Assembly (NCBI RefSeq): GCF_003054055.1
Contig: NZ_QBKI01000003.1
Coordinates: forward strand, 310,001 to 374,000
Reading direction: 5' to 3'
Source of the DNA: Pontibacter mucosus
GTDB taxonomy: Bacteria; Bacteroidota; Bacteroidia; Cytophagales; Hymenobacteraceae
DNA length: 64,000 bases
Both the position numbers and the translations under genes were made by a program. Below the pieces are notes generated by a model, which saw only the letters and a list, made by a program, of their open reading frames with translations, did not search any database and was not told the DNA's origin. This document shows positions 41,440 through 49,644 of the stretch, one piece after another. Every line of letters begins with the position of its first letter. Position 1 is the stretch's first letter.

Positions 41440-42261
41440 ATGGTTGCGTTTAGCGAGCGAAGAAAGAAACTTTACCGGATTATTTTTGAAGCTGATACGG
41501 CGGCAGGGAAAGCCTTTGATGTTGCCCTGCTCATACTCATTATATCGAGTGTCGTGGTGGTTTCCCTCGAAAGTATAGTTTCCCTGCGCCGCAACTACCT
41601 GCAACTCTTCCTCATCCTGGAGTGGGCCTTCACCGTTATCTTTACAATAGAGTATTTCCTGCGCATTTACAGCACTCCAAGGCCTGTAAAGTATATCTTC
41701 TCCTTTTTCGGCCTGGTCGATCTGCTGGCCATCCTCCCGACGTACCTGAGCCTGTTTATACTTGGCTCGCAGTATTTGCTGGTGGTGCGGGTGCTCCGTT
41801 TGCTGCGCATTGCCCGGATTTTTAAGCTGACGCGGTTCATAAACGAGGGGCAGGTGCTCACCAGAGCATTACGGGCCAGCGCGACTAAAATAGCTGTTTT
41901 CCTGGGCACCGTGTCGCTGCTGGTGGTGATAATCGGCTCGCTGATGTATGTGATAGAGGGGCGGGAAAATGGGTTTACCAGCATCCCCAAGAGCATTTAC
42001 TGGACCATCGTTACCCTTACCACCGTTGGGTACGGCGATATTGCCCCGCAAACGACCCTCGGGCAGTTCGTGGCGAGCCTGGTCATGATTATGGGCTATG
42101 GCATCATTGCGGTGCCAACAGGCATTGTAACCGTCGAAATGTCGCGCTCGGACAGAGCCAATCTGACGCAACAGGTTTGCCCCAACTGCCATGCCGAGGG
42201 ACATCAGGCCGATGCAGCATACTGCTACAGATGCGGGTACAAGTTCTCGGAATTAGCCTGA
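41440..42261 (+). CDS. Voltage-gated potassium channel with C-terminal zinc ribbon
   Basis: 273 residues. Six membrane helices: S1-S3 (FDVALLILIISSVVVV, LFLILEWAFTVIFTIEYFLR, LVDLLAILPTYLSLF), the voltage-sensing S4 with regular Arg/Lys (VVRVLRLLRIARIFKLTRF), S5, and the pore with selectivity filter TTVGYGD (193-199) plus S6 (VMIMGYGIIAVPTGIV). After S6 comes a two-Cys-pair ribbon, CPNCH and CYRCG (about 246-265), likely a zinc-binding domain. The channel part resembles KvAP and the E. coli Kch-like family. The zinc ribbon is an uncommon regulatory tail. Convergent with the PAP2 gene across the motif-made terminator. Confidence 0.93.
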   Translation: MVAFSERRKKLYRIIFEADTAAGKAFDVALLILIISSVVVVSLESIVSLRRNYLQLFLILEWAFTVIFTIEYFLRIYSTPRPVKYIFSFFGLVDLLAILPTYLSLFILGSQYLLVVRVLRLLRIARIFKLTRFINEGQVLTRALRASATKIAVFLGTVSLLVVIIGSLMYVIEGRENGFTSIPKSIYWTIVTLTTVGYGDIAPQTTLGQFVASLVMIMGYGIIAVPTGIVTVEMSRSDRANLTQQVCPNCHAEGHQADAAYCYRCGYKFSELA

Positions 42262-42286
42262 GCTATACTTTGTAGGCACGTTTTAC

Positions 42287-42323
42287 AAGTATAAAAGTAT
42301 AGCCATCCCATACTTTTATACTT
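42287..42323. terminator. Bidirectional hairpin built from AAGTATA copies
   Basis: AAGTATAAAAGTAT (42287-42300) and ATACTTTTATACTT (42310-42323), a perfect 14-bp inverted repeat with a 9-base loop, exactly between convergent genes. Each arm consists of two motif copies. Confidence 0.75.
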
Positions 42324-42341
42324 ATAAAACATGCCTGGGAA

Positions 42342-42917
42342 TCAGGAGCGGAAGTAGGCGTAGCGGTCTATTACCCTGAAGTATGCCAGCGAGGCCAGGT
42401 AGGCCAGCACCGAACCCAGCAGTGCCCCCAGCAGCACATCGGAAGGGTAGTGTACCCCGAGGTAAATGCGGCTATAAGTCACTATTACGGCCCAGGTTAC
42501 CAGCAGCACCTTAAAGATAAGGTAGCGGTGGGGGAGCACCATGCTGAAGAAAACCGCCAGCGCAAAGGTGTTGGCCGCATGCGAGGAAATAAACCCGAAC
42601 TTGCCGCCGCAGTTACGCACGATATTTATGACATCGGCGAGAGCCGGGTCGTGGCAGGGGCGCAGGCGCATAAAGTATGGCTTCATGATGCCGGAGGCAA
42701 CAAAGTCGGCCAGGCCGATGGAAATGATCACCAGCAGGATCATGGCTATACTTTTCCGCTTGTAGCGCCACACCAGGTATCCGATGAGCCCCAGGTAAAA
42801 CGGAATCCACACATACTTATCCGACATGAACACCATGATGGTATCCCAGATCGGGCTGTGCATGCCGTTGAGGGAGATAAACAGCTCCCTGTCCAGCTGC
42901 TTGAGCGTTTCGAGCAT
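42342..42917 (-). CDS. PAP2-family membrane phosphatase
   Basis: 191 residues, five to six membrane helices. The three phosphatase signatures are complete: KPYFMRLRPC, SSHAANTFA and SRIYLGVHYPSDVLLG. Small PAP2 proteins of this type act as undecaprenyl-diphosphate phosphatases (BcrC/PgpB) or lipid phosphatases at the periplasmic face of the inner membrane. Its ATG overlaps the hemF stop by one base (TAATG), so it is translationally coupled downstream of hemF although the functions look unrelated. Confidence 0.91.
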   Translation of the reverse strand: MLETLKQLDRELFISLNGMHSPIWDTIMVFMSDKYVWIPFYLGLIGYLVWRYKRKSIAMILLVIISIGLADFVASGIMKPYFMRLRPCHDPALADVINIVRNCGGKFGFISSHAANTFALAVFFSMVLPHRYLIFKVLLVTWAVIVTYSRIYLGVHYPSDVLLGALLGSVLAYLASLAYFRVIDRYAYFRS

Positions 42918-43819
42918 TACTTTCCGGCGTTAATCCAGTCGATGTCTTTTTTGAGCAGGTTGAGCGTCTGCTCTTCGGGGCTGCCCGGCTCTGCCTTAAA
43001 GTTGTATACCCAGGATGCATGCGTCGGCAAGCTCATCAGGATAGACTCGATGCGGCCTTTGGTCAGCAGACCGAACTTGGTGCCGCGGTCATACACCAGG
43101 TTAAACTCCACGTAGCGGCCCCGGCGGATGAGCTGCCACTGTTTCTCGCGCTCGCCGTAAGGCAGGTCGCGGTTTTGGTTAATGATGGAAGTATAAAACG
43201 GGATAAACGCGTAGGCCACGTCGCGCACAAACGCAAAGCGCTCCTCCATGCTGATTTCCCCGGTGGCCATCAGGCGGTCGAAGAAGATGCCGCCCACACC
43301 ACGCGTCTCGTCGCGGTGCTCGTTGTAGAAATAGTCGTCGGCCCATTTCTTAAACTCGGGGTAGTAGCTGGGGTGGTGCTTGTCGCAAACGGCTTTCATC
43401 TGCTCATGGAACTCCCGCGCCTGCCGCTCGTCCACGTAAATCGGGGTCATGTCGATACCGCCGCCAAACCAGGCCTGCCCGTTACCGGCCTCAAAGTAGC
43501 GCACGTTCATATGCGAAATGGGCACCATGGGGCTGTGCGGGTGCATCACCACCGACACGCCGGTGGCAAAGTAGTTGGGGTCTGGCATCTGCAAGGCTTT
43601 CAGAAACTGGGGCGACAGCTCCCCGCTAACGGCCGAGAAGTTCACGCCTCCTTTCTCCAGCACGCTCCCGTGCTCAATCACCCTGGAAACGCCGCCACCG
43701 CCGCCTTCGTGCTCCCACGTATCGGCACTAAACACAGCGCCACCGTCACAGTTTTCAAGGGCCTGGCAAAGGTCTGCCTGAAACTGGCGCATGAACGCCT
43801 CAACTTTTTCTCTGAACAT
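42917..43819 (-). CDS. hemF: Oxygen-dependent coproporphyrinogen III oxidase
   Basis: 300 residues, full family length. Signatures include WEHEGGGGGVSRVIEHG, SVVMHPHSPMVPISHMNVRY with the conserved His, WFGGGIDMTPIYV, ETRGVGGIFFD and VEFNLVYDRGTKFGL. It converts coproporphyrinogen III to protoporphyrinogen IX using O2, in the cytoplasm, within haem synthesis. Haem is required by the cbb3 oxidase encoded 5 kb away, although this enzyme works only with oxygen; an HemN-type enzyme is presumably elsewhere. It forms a two-gene unit with the PAP2 gene (1-base overlap). Confidence 0.96.
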   Translation of the reverse strand: MFREKVEAFMRQFQADLCQALENCDGGAVFSADTWEHEGGGGGVSRVIEHGSVLEKGGVNFSAVSGELSPQFLKALQMPDPNYFATGVSVVMHPHSPMVPISHMNVRYFEAGNGQAWFGGGIDMTPIYVDERQAREFHEQMKAVCDKHHPSYYPEFKKWADDYFYNEHRDETRGVGGIFFDRLMATGEISMEERFAFVRDVAYAFIPFYTSIINQNRDLPYGEREKQWQLIRRGRYVEFNLVYDRGTKFGLLTKGRIESILMSLPTHASWVYNFKAEPGSPEEQTLNLLKKDIDWINAGK

Positions 43820-43929
43820 AGTCTCTCAAATGATTATTAGACAAAAGACAAAGGACATCACTTTTAGAGATGCCTCCCGCCTATATCATCCTATACTTTG
43901 CAGGCACAGGTAAATCGAAGCCTTTTAAA

Positions 43930-43960
43930 GTTTAGGCGGGTCTCCCAACCTATACCTTTG
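43930..43960 (+). promoter_or_regulatory. Promoter candidate for the E1 gene
   Basis: TACCTTTG (43953-43960) matches TAnnTTTG; TTTA at 43931-43934 is 18 bases upstream and one base off TTTG. The start codon is 100 bases downstream, leaving a long leader with one AAGTATA motif (43966). Confidence 0.5.
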
Positions 43961-44060
43961 CTGCCAAGTATAGCTATGCAAAAGTACCTAATCTGACTGG
44001 TCTACCCAACTTTACTAAAACAGGGAAAAATTGTATATTCGGGCAAACCTAATCCGAACT

Positions 44061-46139
44061 ATGTCTAAAGAAACACTGGAAGCCACTAAACTAGATCTGG
44101 AATTACTAAGAAGGGCTTACCTACTCATGAACACTGCCAAAACCATGGCAGAGACTTACGAAGAGAACAGGGCCATTTGCAGCAAGTATGTGCACAGCAC
44201 CTCCCGAGGACACGAGGCCATCCAACTGGCAGCCGCCCTGCAACTCAAACCTTACGACTACGCCGCGCTCTATTACCGCGACGACTCCATGTTGCTGGGG
44301 ATGGGCCTGCAGCCCTACGAACTCATGCTGCAGCTCATGGCCAAGGCCGATGACCCTTTCTCGGGTGGCCGCACTTACTACGGGCACCCATCCCTGAAGC
44401 GTGAAGGCTTCCCTACCATTCCGCACCAAAGCTCAGCCACGGGCATGCAAGCCATTCCGGCTACCGGCATGGCGCACGGCATCGCTTACCTGGAAGGACA
44501 GGGGCTGCTGAAAGGAGAGGAGAAACCCATCGTACTTTGCTCTTTGGGGGATGGCTCCGTAACAGAGGGCGAAGTAGCTGAGGCCTTTCAGATGGCCGTG
44601 CTCAAGGGGCTGCCCATTGTGTACCTGGTGCAGGATAACGACTGGGGCATCTCGGCCACGGGCAAGGAGATGCGCGCCATGGATGCCTTTGAATATGCCG
44701 CTGGCTTCAAAGGCATGGAGCGCCTGCGTGTAAACGGCTCCGACTTTGAGGAATCTTACGAGGGGATGCGCGTAGCAATGGAGTATGCCCGTCAGGTGCG
44801 CCGCCCGATATTGGTGCACGCCAAAGTGCCGCTGTTGGGACACCATACTTCCGGTGTGCGCCGCGAGTGGTACCGGGGTGATAACCTGCAGCAACACGCC
44901 GTAGACGATCCCATCCCGAAATTGCGCGAAGTGCTGCTGAATGCCGGCCTGGAGGTGGACGAGGTGAAGCTGCTGGAGCAGGAGGCCCGAAATATCGTCG
45001 CCAGGGACTACGAGAAAGCCCTGAATGCGCCTAACCCGGACCCGGAGCAGTACGACACGCACGAATTTGCCCCAACGCCTATTACCGAGGAAAAAGGTGA
45101 ACGCAGCCCGGCCGGTGCTGAGAAAGTGATCATGGTGGATGCCGCCTTGCATGCGGTTGATGATATCCTGCGCACGTATCCGGAAGCGCTTTTCTACGGG
45201 CAGGACGTAGGCGGCGAATTAGGCGGCGTTTTCCGGGAGGCAGCCATGCTGGCCAAAAAGTATGGTGATGCCCGCGTGTTTAATACCCCGATTCAGGAAG
45301 CGTACATAGTAGGCTCAACTGCTGGTATGTCTGCTGTAGGAGCTAAAGCGATTGTTGAAATACAGTTTGCGGATTATATCTGGCCTGGCATCAACCAATT
45401 GGTGGAGGAATTGTCGAAGAGCTGCTACCTGAGCAAGGGCAAATTCCCTGTCCAGTCGCTTATCCGGGTGCCGATTGGTGCCTACGGCGGGGGCGGACCT
45501 TATCACTCCGGAAGTATAGAATCTACGCTGCTTAACATCAGAGGTATTAAGGTGGTGTACCCGAGCAATGCCGCCGATATGAAAGGCCTGATGAAAGCCG
45601 CCTTTCTGGACCCGAATCCGGTGGTGATGCTGGAGCACAAAGGCCTGTACTGGTCTAAGGTACCGGGAACAGAAGATGCTAAAACTGTTGAGCCGGATGA
45701 GCACTATATTCTACCACTAGGCAAGGCCAGTATCGTGCAGCAGGCCAGCGCAGAGCAGATGCGCCTGGGCAACAGCATGACCGTCATCACCTATGGCATG
45801 GGCGTGTACTGGGCTAAAACAGCCTCCAAACAGTTTCCGGGCAGCGTAGAGATTGTGGACCTGCGCACGCTTAACCCGCTTGATTATGAAACGGTACGTA
45901 CATCGGTGGAGCGCCACGGCAAAGCGCTTGTGCTTACAGAGGAGCCGCTGATGAACTCCTTTGCTGAGTCACTGGCCGGGCGTTTGTCTAAGGACTGTTT
46001 TAAGAAGCTGGATGCGCCGGTTTATACCTTAGGAGCTGCCAACCTGCCTGCCGTACCGCTTAACGTGGAGCTGGAAAAAAGAATGCTGCCAAACCCGGAT
46101 AAAGTAGCTGCTAGAATGCAGGAGTTGCTCAACTACTAA
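44061..46139 (+). CDS. 2-oxoacid dehydrogenase E1, alpha and beta subunits fused
   Basis: 692 residues from ATG 44061; the frame extends to a TTG at 44031, but MSKETLEATKLDLELLRRAY fits better. The N-terminal half is E1-alpha with the thiamine-diphosphate motif LGDGSVTEGEVAEAFQMA and VQDNDWGISATGK. The C-terminal half is E1-beta with QDVGGELGGVFREA, NTPIQEAYIVGSTAGM, QFADYIWPGINQL and RVPIGAYGGGGPYHS. The arrangement fits branched-chain 2-oxoisovalerate dehydrogenase (Bkd) or a related complex decarboxylating 2-oxoacids for acyl-CoA formation; iso-branched lipids are typical of the group. No E2 or E3 gene is adjacent. Confidence 0.92.
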   Translation: MSKETLEATKLDLELLRRAYLLMNTAKTMAETYEENRAICSKYVHSTSRGHEAIQLAAALQLKPYDYAALYYRDDSMLLGMGLQPYELMLQLMAKADDPFSGGRTYYGHPSLKREGFPTIPHQSSATGMQAIPATGMAHGIAYLEGQGLLKGEEKPIVLCSLGDGSVTEGEVAEAFQMAVLKGLPIVYLVQDNDWGISATGKEMRAMDAFEYAAGFKGMERLRVNGSDFEESYEGMRVAMEYARQVRRPILVHAKVPLLGHHTSGVRREWYRGDNLQQHAVDDPIPKLREVLLNAGLEVDEVKLLEQEARNIVARDYEKALNAPNPDPEQYDTHEFAPTPITEEKGERSPAGAEKVIMVDAALHAVDDILRTYPEALFYGQDVGGELGGVFREAAMLAKKYGDARVFNTPIQEAYIVGSTAGMSAVGAKAIVEIQFADYIWPGINQLVEELSKSCYLSKGKFPVQSLIRVPIGAYGGGGPYHSGSIESTLLNIRGIKVVYPSNAADMKGLMKAAFLDPNPVVMLEHKGLYWSKVPGTEDAKTVEPDEHYILPLGKASIVQQASAEQMRLGNSMTVITYGMGVYWAKTASKQFPGSVEIVDLRTLNPLDYETVRTSVERHGKALVLTEEPLMNSFAESLAGRLSKDCFKKLDAPVYTLGAANLPAVPLNVELEKRMLPNPDKVAARMQELLNY

Positions 46140-46197
46140 GTATAAAGATTAGCAAAGTATAAAAGTATAGATTTATAATTGCCTCCATAAAATGCTT

Positions 46198-46234
46198 AAG
46201 CCCTGCTGTTTAAATGGCAGGGCTTTCTTTTTCT
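46198..46234 (+). terminator. Terminator of the E1 gene
   Basis: Perfect 9-bp stem AAGCCCTGC (46198-46206) and GCAGGGCTT (46217-46225), followed by TCTTTTTC. Three AAGTATA motifs precede it (46138, 46155, 46163), the first overlapping the E1 stop codon. Confidence 0.9.
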
Positions 46235-46245
46235 GATATCGTAAT

Positions 46246-46263
46246 GCGAGTCTGGAGACTCGC
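46246..46263. repeat. Perfect mini-hairpin
   Basis: GCGAGTCT-GG-AGACTCGC, 8-bp stem with 2-base loop, similar in build to the one at 11117-11132. Further right (46335-46373) the words CTGTAATCTGTG and CTGTAATCCGTG repeat, another repeat-like piece before the leftward TamL stop. Confidence 0.7.
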
Positions 46264-46373
46264 GGCACACGGTGCGGCACTGGTTGGATACCGGCGCCAG
46301 GAGCAGGGGAAGGTCTCTTGATAAACTGTTTTAAAAATCACTGTAATCTGTGTGGTCCCTGTAATCCGTGGTC

Positions 46374-48821
46374 TTAGAAAGGATACCCAATGCCAATTTG
46401 CAGGGTGCTTTGGCTGTTGCGGCTCCTGGAGAAGAAGTCGGTGATATTAAACCGAGGTAGCACGAAGCGATCTTCTTTCCAAATGGCCGGGTCGTATACT
46501 TTGGTGGCAAAATCAAACCGAAGTATAAGCACCGACAGATCGAAGCGAAGGCCGAAACCCGTGCCCACGGCCAACTCTTTGTAGAAGCGGTTGAACTGGA
46601 AATCGGCACCGGGTCGGGCCACGTTCGGCTCCAGCAACCATACGTTGCCCGCATCCACAAAAAAGGCTCCGTTAATAAAACTGAACATGTTGAAGCGGTA
46701 CTCCACGTTCGCCTCCAGCAGCACCTCGCCGGGTTGCTCCATGTTGTAATCGCGCTCAATTCTCAGGTTTCCTTCATCATCCTCATACGTGCGCAGGGCA
46801 GCGTAAGAACCAAGCCCCAGGCGGCGCGATTGCCAGGCCCGCACGCTGGAGGCCCCGCCGGCAAACAGAAACTTGTCGTAGGGCAGGGTGTTCCCGCTCA
46901 GGATGGGCGTGGCCACCCCTGCGTTAATGCGGTAAACGAAATAGCGCTGGCCTCCTAGTGGGATGTAACGTCGGTAGTCCGGGTTAACGCGGGCGTACTG
47001 GTAGGTGCGCAGGTTGTTGATGTTCAGGTTGAGCCCCAGCTCCTTTGTAAGGCCGCCAACCTCCACCATCGTCCGGAAAAAGTGCGCGTTGCGTGTCTGG
47101 GTGAAGTCGTTGGTGTTGTAGATAAAGTTCATCCCCACAAACGAGATGATACCGTCGTCGAAGCTGCCCAGCAACGAACGGCTGCCGGTGGCATTGCTTT
47201 CCAACGTTCTCCTGAAATTCAAATCCTTTATGTCGCCCTGCACGATGTTGAAGTTCACTGGCGAGATGATGAACTGCATCACCGGCGGCTGCATCGGGTT
47301 GCGCGAGCGTTGCCAGATATAGTCCAGTCCCAGCTCGTAGGTAGAGCGCACGTATTCCTGGCGGTCTTCGCTGTTGTAGCCGGTATAAAAGCGCGTGCGC
47401 GGGCTAAAGTCAGAGAGCAGGTTCTTGTTGGTGAAGGGCAAAAGTATAACCGGGAAGGAGAGGGAGGCGTTGGCGCCAAACTCCTTGATCATTACGGCCT
47501 GGTCCGGGTCCGAGATGTTGGCCTGGTATTCAATACCGCCCCTGATTCCGAAGTCCAGGTTCTCTGCGCCGCCAAAAACATTGCGCACGCGCAGCGTCAG
47601 GCTGGAGAAGGGCCCCGGCCGCTTCTCGGTAAAGTTCATACCCAGCTCGGCCGTTTCCTGAAACTTCTTGGCCGGCAAGGCATTCACCAGCGCAATTAAC
47701 TCATAGGTGGAGTCGGTGGGGGTTTGTACCTTGTTGTAGAAGACGTTATTGAACTGAAAGGCGTCCAGGTCGGCTAGCTTGCGCTGGGTGGTAAGCGTGC
47801 GGAACTGGCTGTAGCGCTGGCCCGGGTAAATGTCCACTTTCTTGTCCAGTATCACTGGGTTATACTTGTGGGTGTAGGCGATATACTTCACGCCGTTGTA
47901 AACCACCGTGTCGCGGGGGATGCCGAAGCGGTCTGCATCGGTTTTAAAGTATACATCCTTGATGGTGTATACTTTGTGGGCAGAGTCGTTTTCGGGGCTG
48001 TTGATGATGGTTTTTACGCGTGCCGCATTCTCGGCCCAGCTGGTGTCCACCTCAAACTCAATGTAGGCGCGGGCAAAGTCGTAGTAGCCACGGTTTTTGA
48101 GCATGTCGTAAAGCCTATCGCGCTCCTGCGTGATCAGGTCCTCATCATAGACGTCGTTCAGCTTCAGCAGGGAGCGCGGCTCGTTGCGCTGCACAATCTC
48201 CAGAATGCGCGGATCCTGAATGTCGTAGCTCAGCTCCGAGTAGCGGTAAGGCTGCTTTTCCTCGATGTTGATGTCCACGAAGAGTAGTTTCTCCCGCTTC
48301 ACCTGAAGCGTGTAATTCGCCTCATGGTTAAAGTAGCCTTTGGAGTTGAGGTAGATGCCGATCTGGTCCATCGTCTCCTGCAGGCGAAGTGAGTCGAAAA
48401 TGGCCGGGGGCTCGCCCAGCTGCATCACAAAGTTGCCTTCCTGTAGCTTGTTCTCCAGTCGCTCGATGCGGTTGCTATACTTCTCGCGCAGCTTGTTAAT
48501 CTTTACCGTGTCCGTGCCCGCTTCCTCAATTTTCGTTTTGCGCCGGGCTTCCTGTTTCTCGATGCGCGCCTGAATATTTTGCGGGTCGTAAAACTTTTTA
48601 CCGAAATTGTAGAGCGCCAGATAGGGGGTGGATCGGAGCACCATGCGGTTGGGCCGCTGCTGGTAAAGGTTCTCAATGGCAGCCGGATCCACCGTTTTCA
48701 GGCCCTTGGGGTCCATACTTACAAGCAGCTTCTCGTTCTCGCCCAGTTGCTTTGTCGGGATGCAGGCTTGCAGCAGCAGCATTGCAAAACTCAGGGCAGC
48801 TATGTATACTCGTGATCTCAA
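46374..48821 (-). CDS. tamL: Omp85-family lipoprotein TamL
   Basis: 815 residues. The lipoprotein signal (RSRVYIAALSFAMLLLQAC, Cys20) is followed by POTRA domains (KREKLLFVDINIEEKQPYR onward) and a C-terminal 16-strand barrel ending NSQSTLQIGIGYPF, with the Omp85 VRGF-like element SVRAWQSRRLG. Bacteroidota have this lipidated TamA variant, which works with the inner-membrane protein TamB in outer-membrane homeostasis. The start must be TTG at 48821: an in-frame TAA lies four codons upstream, and no ATG precedes the signal peptide. AAAGGA sits 6 bases before it. Eight exact motifs lie within the gene. Confidence 0.93.
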   Translation of the reverse strand: MRSRVYIAALSFAMLLLQACIPTKQLGENEKLLVSMDPKGLKTVDPAAIENLYQQRPNRMVLRSTPYLALYNFGKKFYDPQNIQARIEKQEARRKTKIEEAGTDTVKINKLREKYSNRIERLENKLQEGNFVMQLGEPPAIFDSLRLQETMDQIGIYLNSKGYFNHEANYTLQVKREKLLFVDINIEEKQPYRYSELSYDIQDPRILEIVQRNEPRSLLKLNDVYDEDLITQERDRLYDMLKNRGYYDFARAYIEFEVDTSWAENAARVKTIINSPENDSAHKVYTIKDVYFKTDADRFGIPRDTVVYNGVKYIAYTHKYNPVILDKKVDIYPGQRYSQFRTLTTQRKLADLDAFQFNNVFYNKVQTPTDSTYELIALVNALPAKKFQETAELGMNFTEKRPGPFSSLTLRVRNVFGGAENLDFGIRGGIEYQANISDPDQAVMIKEFGANASLSFPVILLPFTNKNLLSDFSPRTRFYTGYNSEDRQEYVRSTYELGLDYIWQRSRNPMQPPVMQFIISPVNFNIVQGDIKDLNFRRTLESNATGSRSLLGSFDDGIISFVGMNFIYNTNDFTQTRNAHFFRTMVEVGGLTKELGLNLNINNLRTYQYARVNPDYRRYIPLGGQRYFVYRINAGVATPILSGNTLPYDKFLFAGGASSVRAWQSRRLGLGSYAALRTYEDDEGNLRIERDYNMEQPGEVLLEANVEYRFNMFSFINGAFFVDAGNVWLLEPNVARPGADFQFNRFYKELAVGTGFGLRFDLSVLILRFDFATKVYDPAIWKEDRFVLPRFNITDFFSRSRNSQSTLQIGIGYPF

Positions 48822-48836
48822 ACGTTTCCTTTAGCT

Positions 48837-49583
48837 ATGTTGTCGAAAGCAGTTGTAAAGTATATCAAATCCTTGCAAGTAAAAAAATACCGCAACCAAC
48901 ACCAAGCCTTTGTGGTGGAGGGAGCCAAAAGTATACTTGAACTGCTCCAATCCGATTTCCGGCTGCAGCACCTTTTTATTACCAAAGACTTCCTGCAGGA
49001 GCATGCCGCCATACTTAGCCGTGGCCTAACCTATGAGGTGGTGAAAGAGGAGGAGCTGGTGAAAGCCGGTACCTTTGCCAGCAACAACGCCGGACTCGCT
49101 GTGGCAAGTATGCGCCAGCTGCCGCCGCTCCATCTTAAACCCTCTGACCTGGCCATTGCCCTGGACGATATCCGCGACCCCGGCAACCTGGGCACCATCA
49201 TCCGCATTGCCGATTGGTACGGCATAGAGCATGTGGTGTGTTCGGAAAACTGCGCCGATTTCTATAATCCCAAAGTAATTTCGGCCACCATGGGCTCTTT
49301 TACCCGTGTGAAGGTGCATTACCTGGACCTGCCCGCCTGGCTGCAGCAGCTGGGCGGCAAGTATAAAATATACGGCGCAGCCCTTAATGGCGAAAACCTG
49401 CACCAGCTGCAGCTCAAACCGGAGGGCATCATCGTGCTGGGCAACGAGGCCAACGGCATCCGCCCGGAGGTGGCGCGGCAGGTAAACCAGCTGATCAAGA
49501 TCCCGGCTTTCGGCAAGGCGGAGTCGCTGAACGTAGCCACTGCCACGGCCATCATCATCGACAATTTCCGCCGCCACGGCTAA
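48837..49583 (+). CDS. TrmH/SpoU-family RNA 2'-O-methyltransferase
   Basis: 248 residues. The N-terminal substrate-binding domain (KYRNQHQAFVVEGAKSILEL) precedes the SPOUT knot with motif 1 LDDIRDPGNLGTIIRIADW, the KVISATMGSF segment, motif 2 IIVLGNEANGI and motif 3 IPAFGKAESLNVATATAI. It methylates a ribose 2'-hydroxyl in rRNA or tRNA; the closest characterised type is 23S rRNA Gm2251 methyltransferase (RlmB), but the site cannot be decided. Start-to-start distance to the divergent tamL is only 15 bases. The gene contains a full AAGTATACTT palindrome (48929-48938). Confidence 0.93.
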   Translation: MLSKAVVKYIKSLQVKKYRNQHQAFVVEGAKSILELLQSDFRLQHLFITKDFLQEHAAILSRGLTYEVVKEEELVKAGTFASNNAGLAVASMRQLPPLHLKPSDLAIALDDIRDPGNLGTIIRIADWYGIEHVVCSENCADFYNPKVISATMGSFTRVKVHYLDLPAWLQQLGGKYKIYGAALNGENLHQLQLKPEGIIVLGNEANGIRPEVARQVNQLIKIPAFGKAESLNVATATAIIIDNFRRHG

Positions 49584-49585
49584 AA

Positions 49586-49622
49586 CAACGAAGGAGCCCA
49601 GCGGGGCTCCTTCGTTGCTCTT
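49586..49622. terminator. Bidirectional terminator between convergent genes
   Basis: Perfect 14-bp stem CAACGAAGGAGCCC (49586-49599) and GGGCTCCTTCGTTG (49604-49617), 4-base loop, 3 bases after the methyltransferase stop. Two TATACTT motifs follow at 49633 and 49640. Confidence 0.9.
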
Positions 49623-49644
49623 ACCTTCATTTTATACTTTATAC

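Noticed and set aside
46246..46373. tRNA or other structural RNA after the E1 gene
   Set aside because: The only folds are a short perfect hairpin and direct word repeats; no cloverleaf or CCA end can be drawn.
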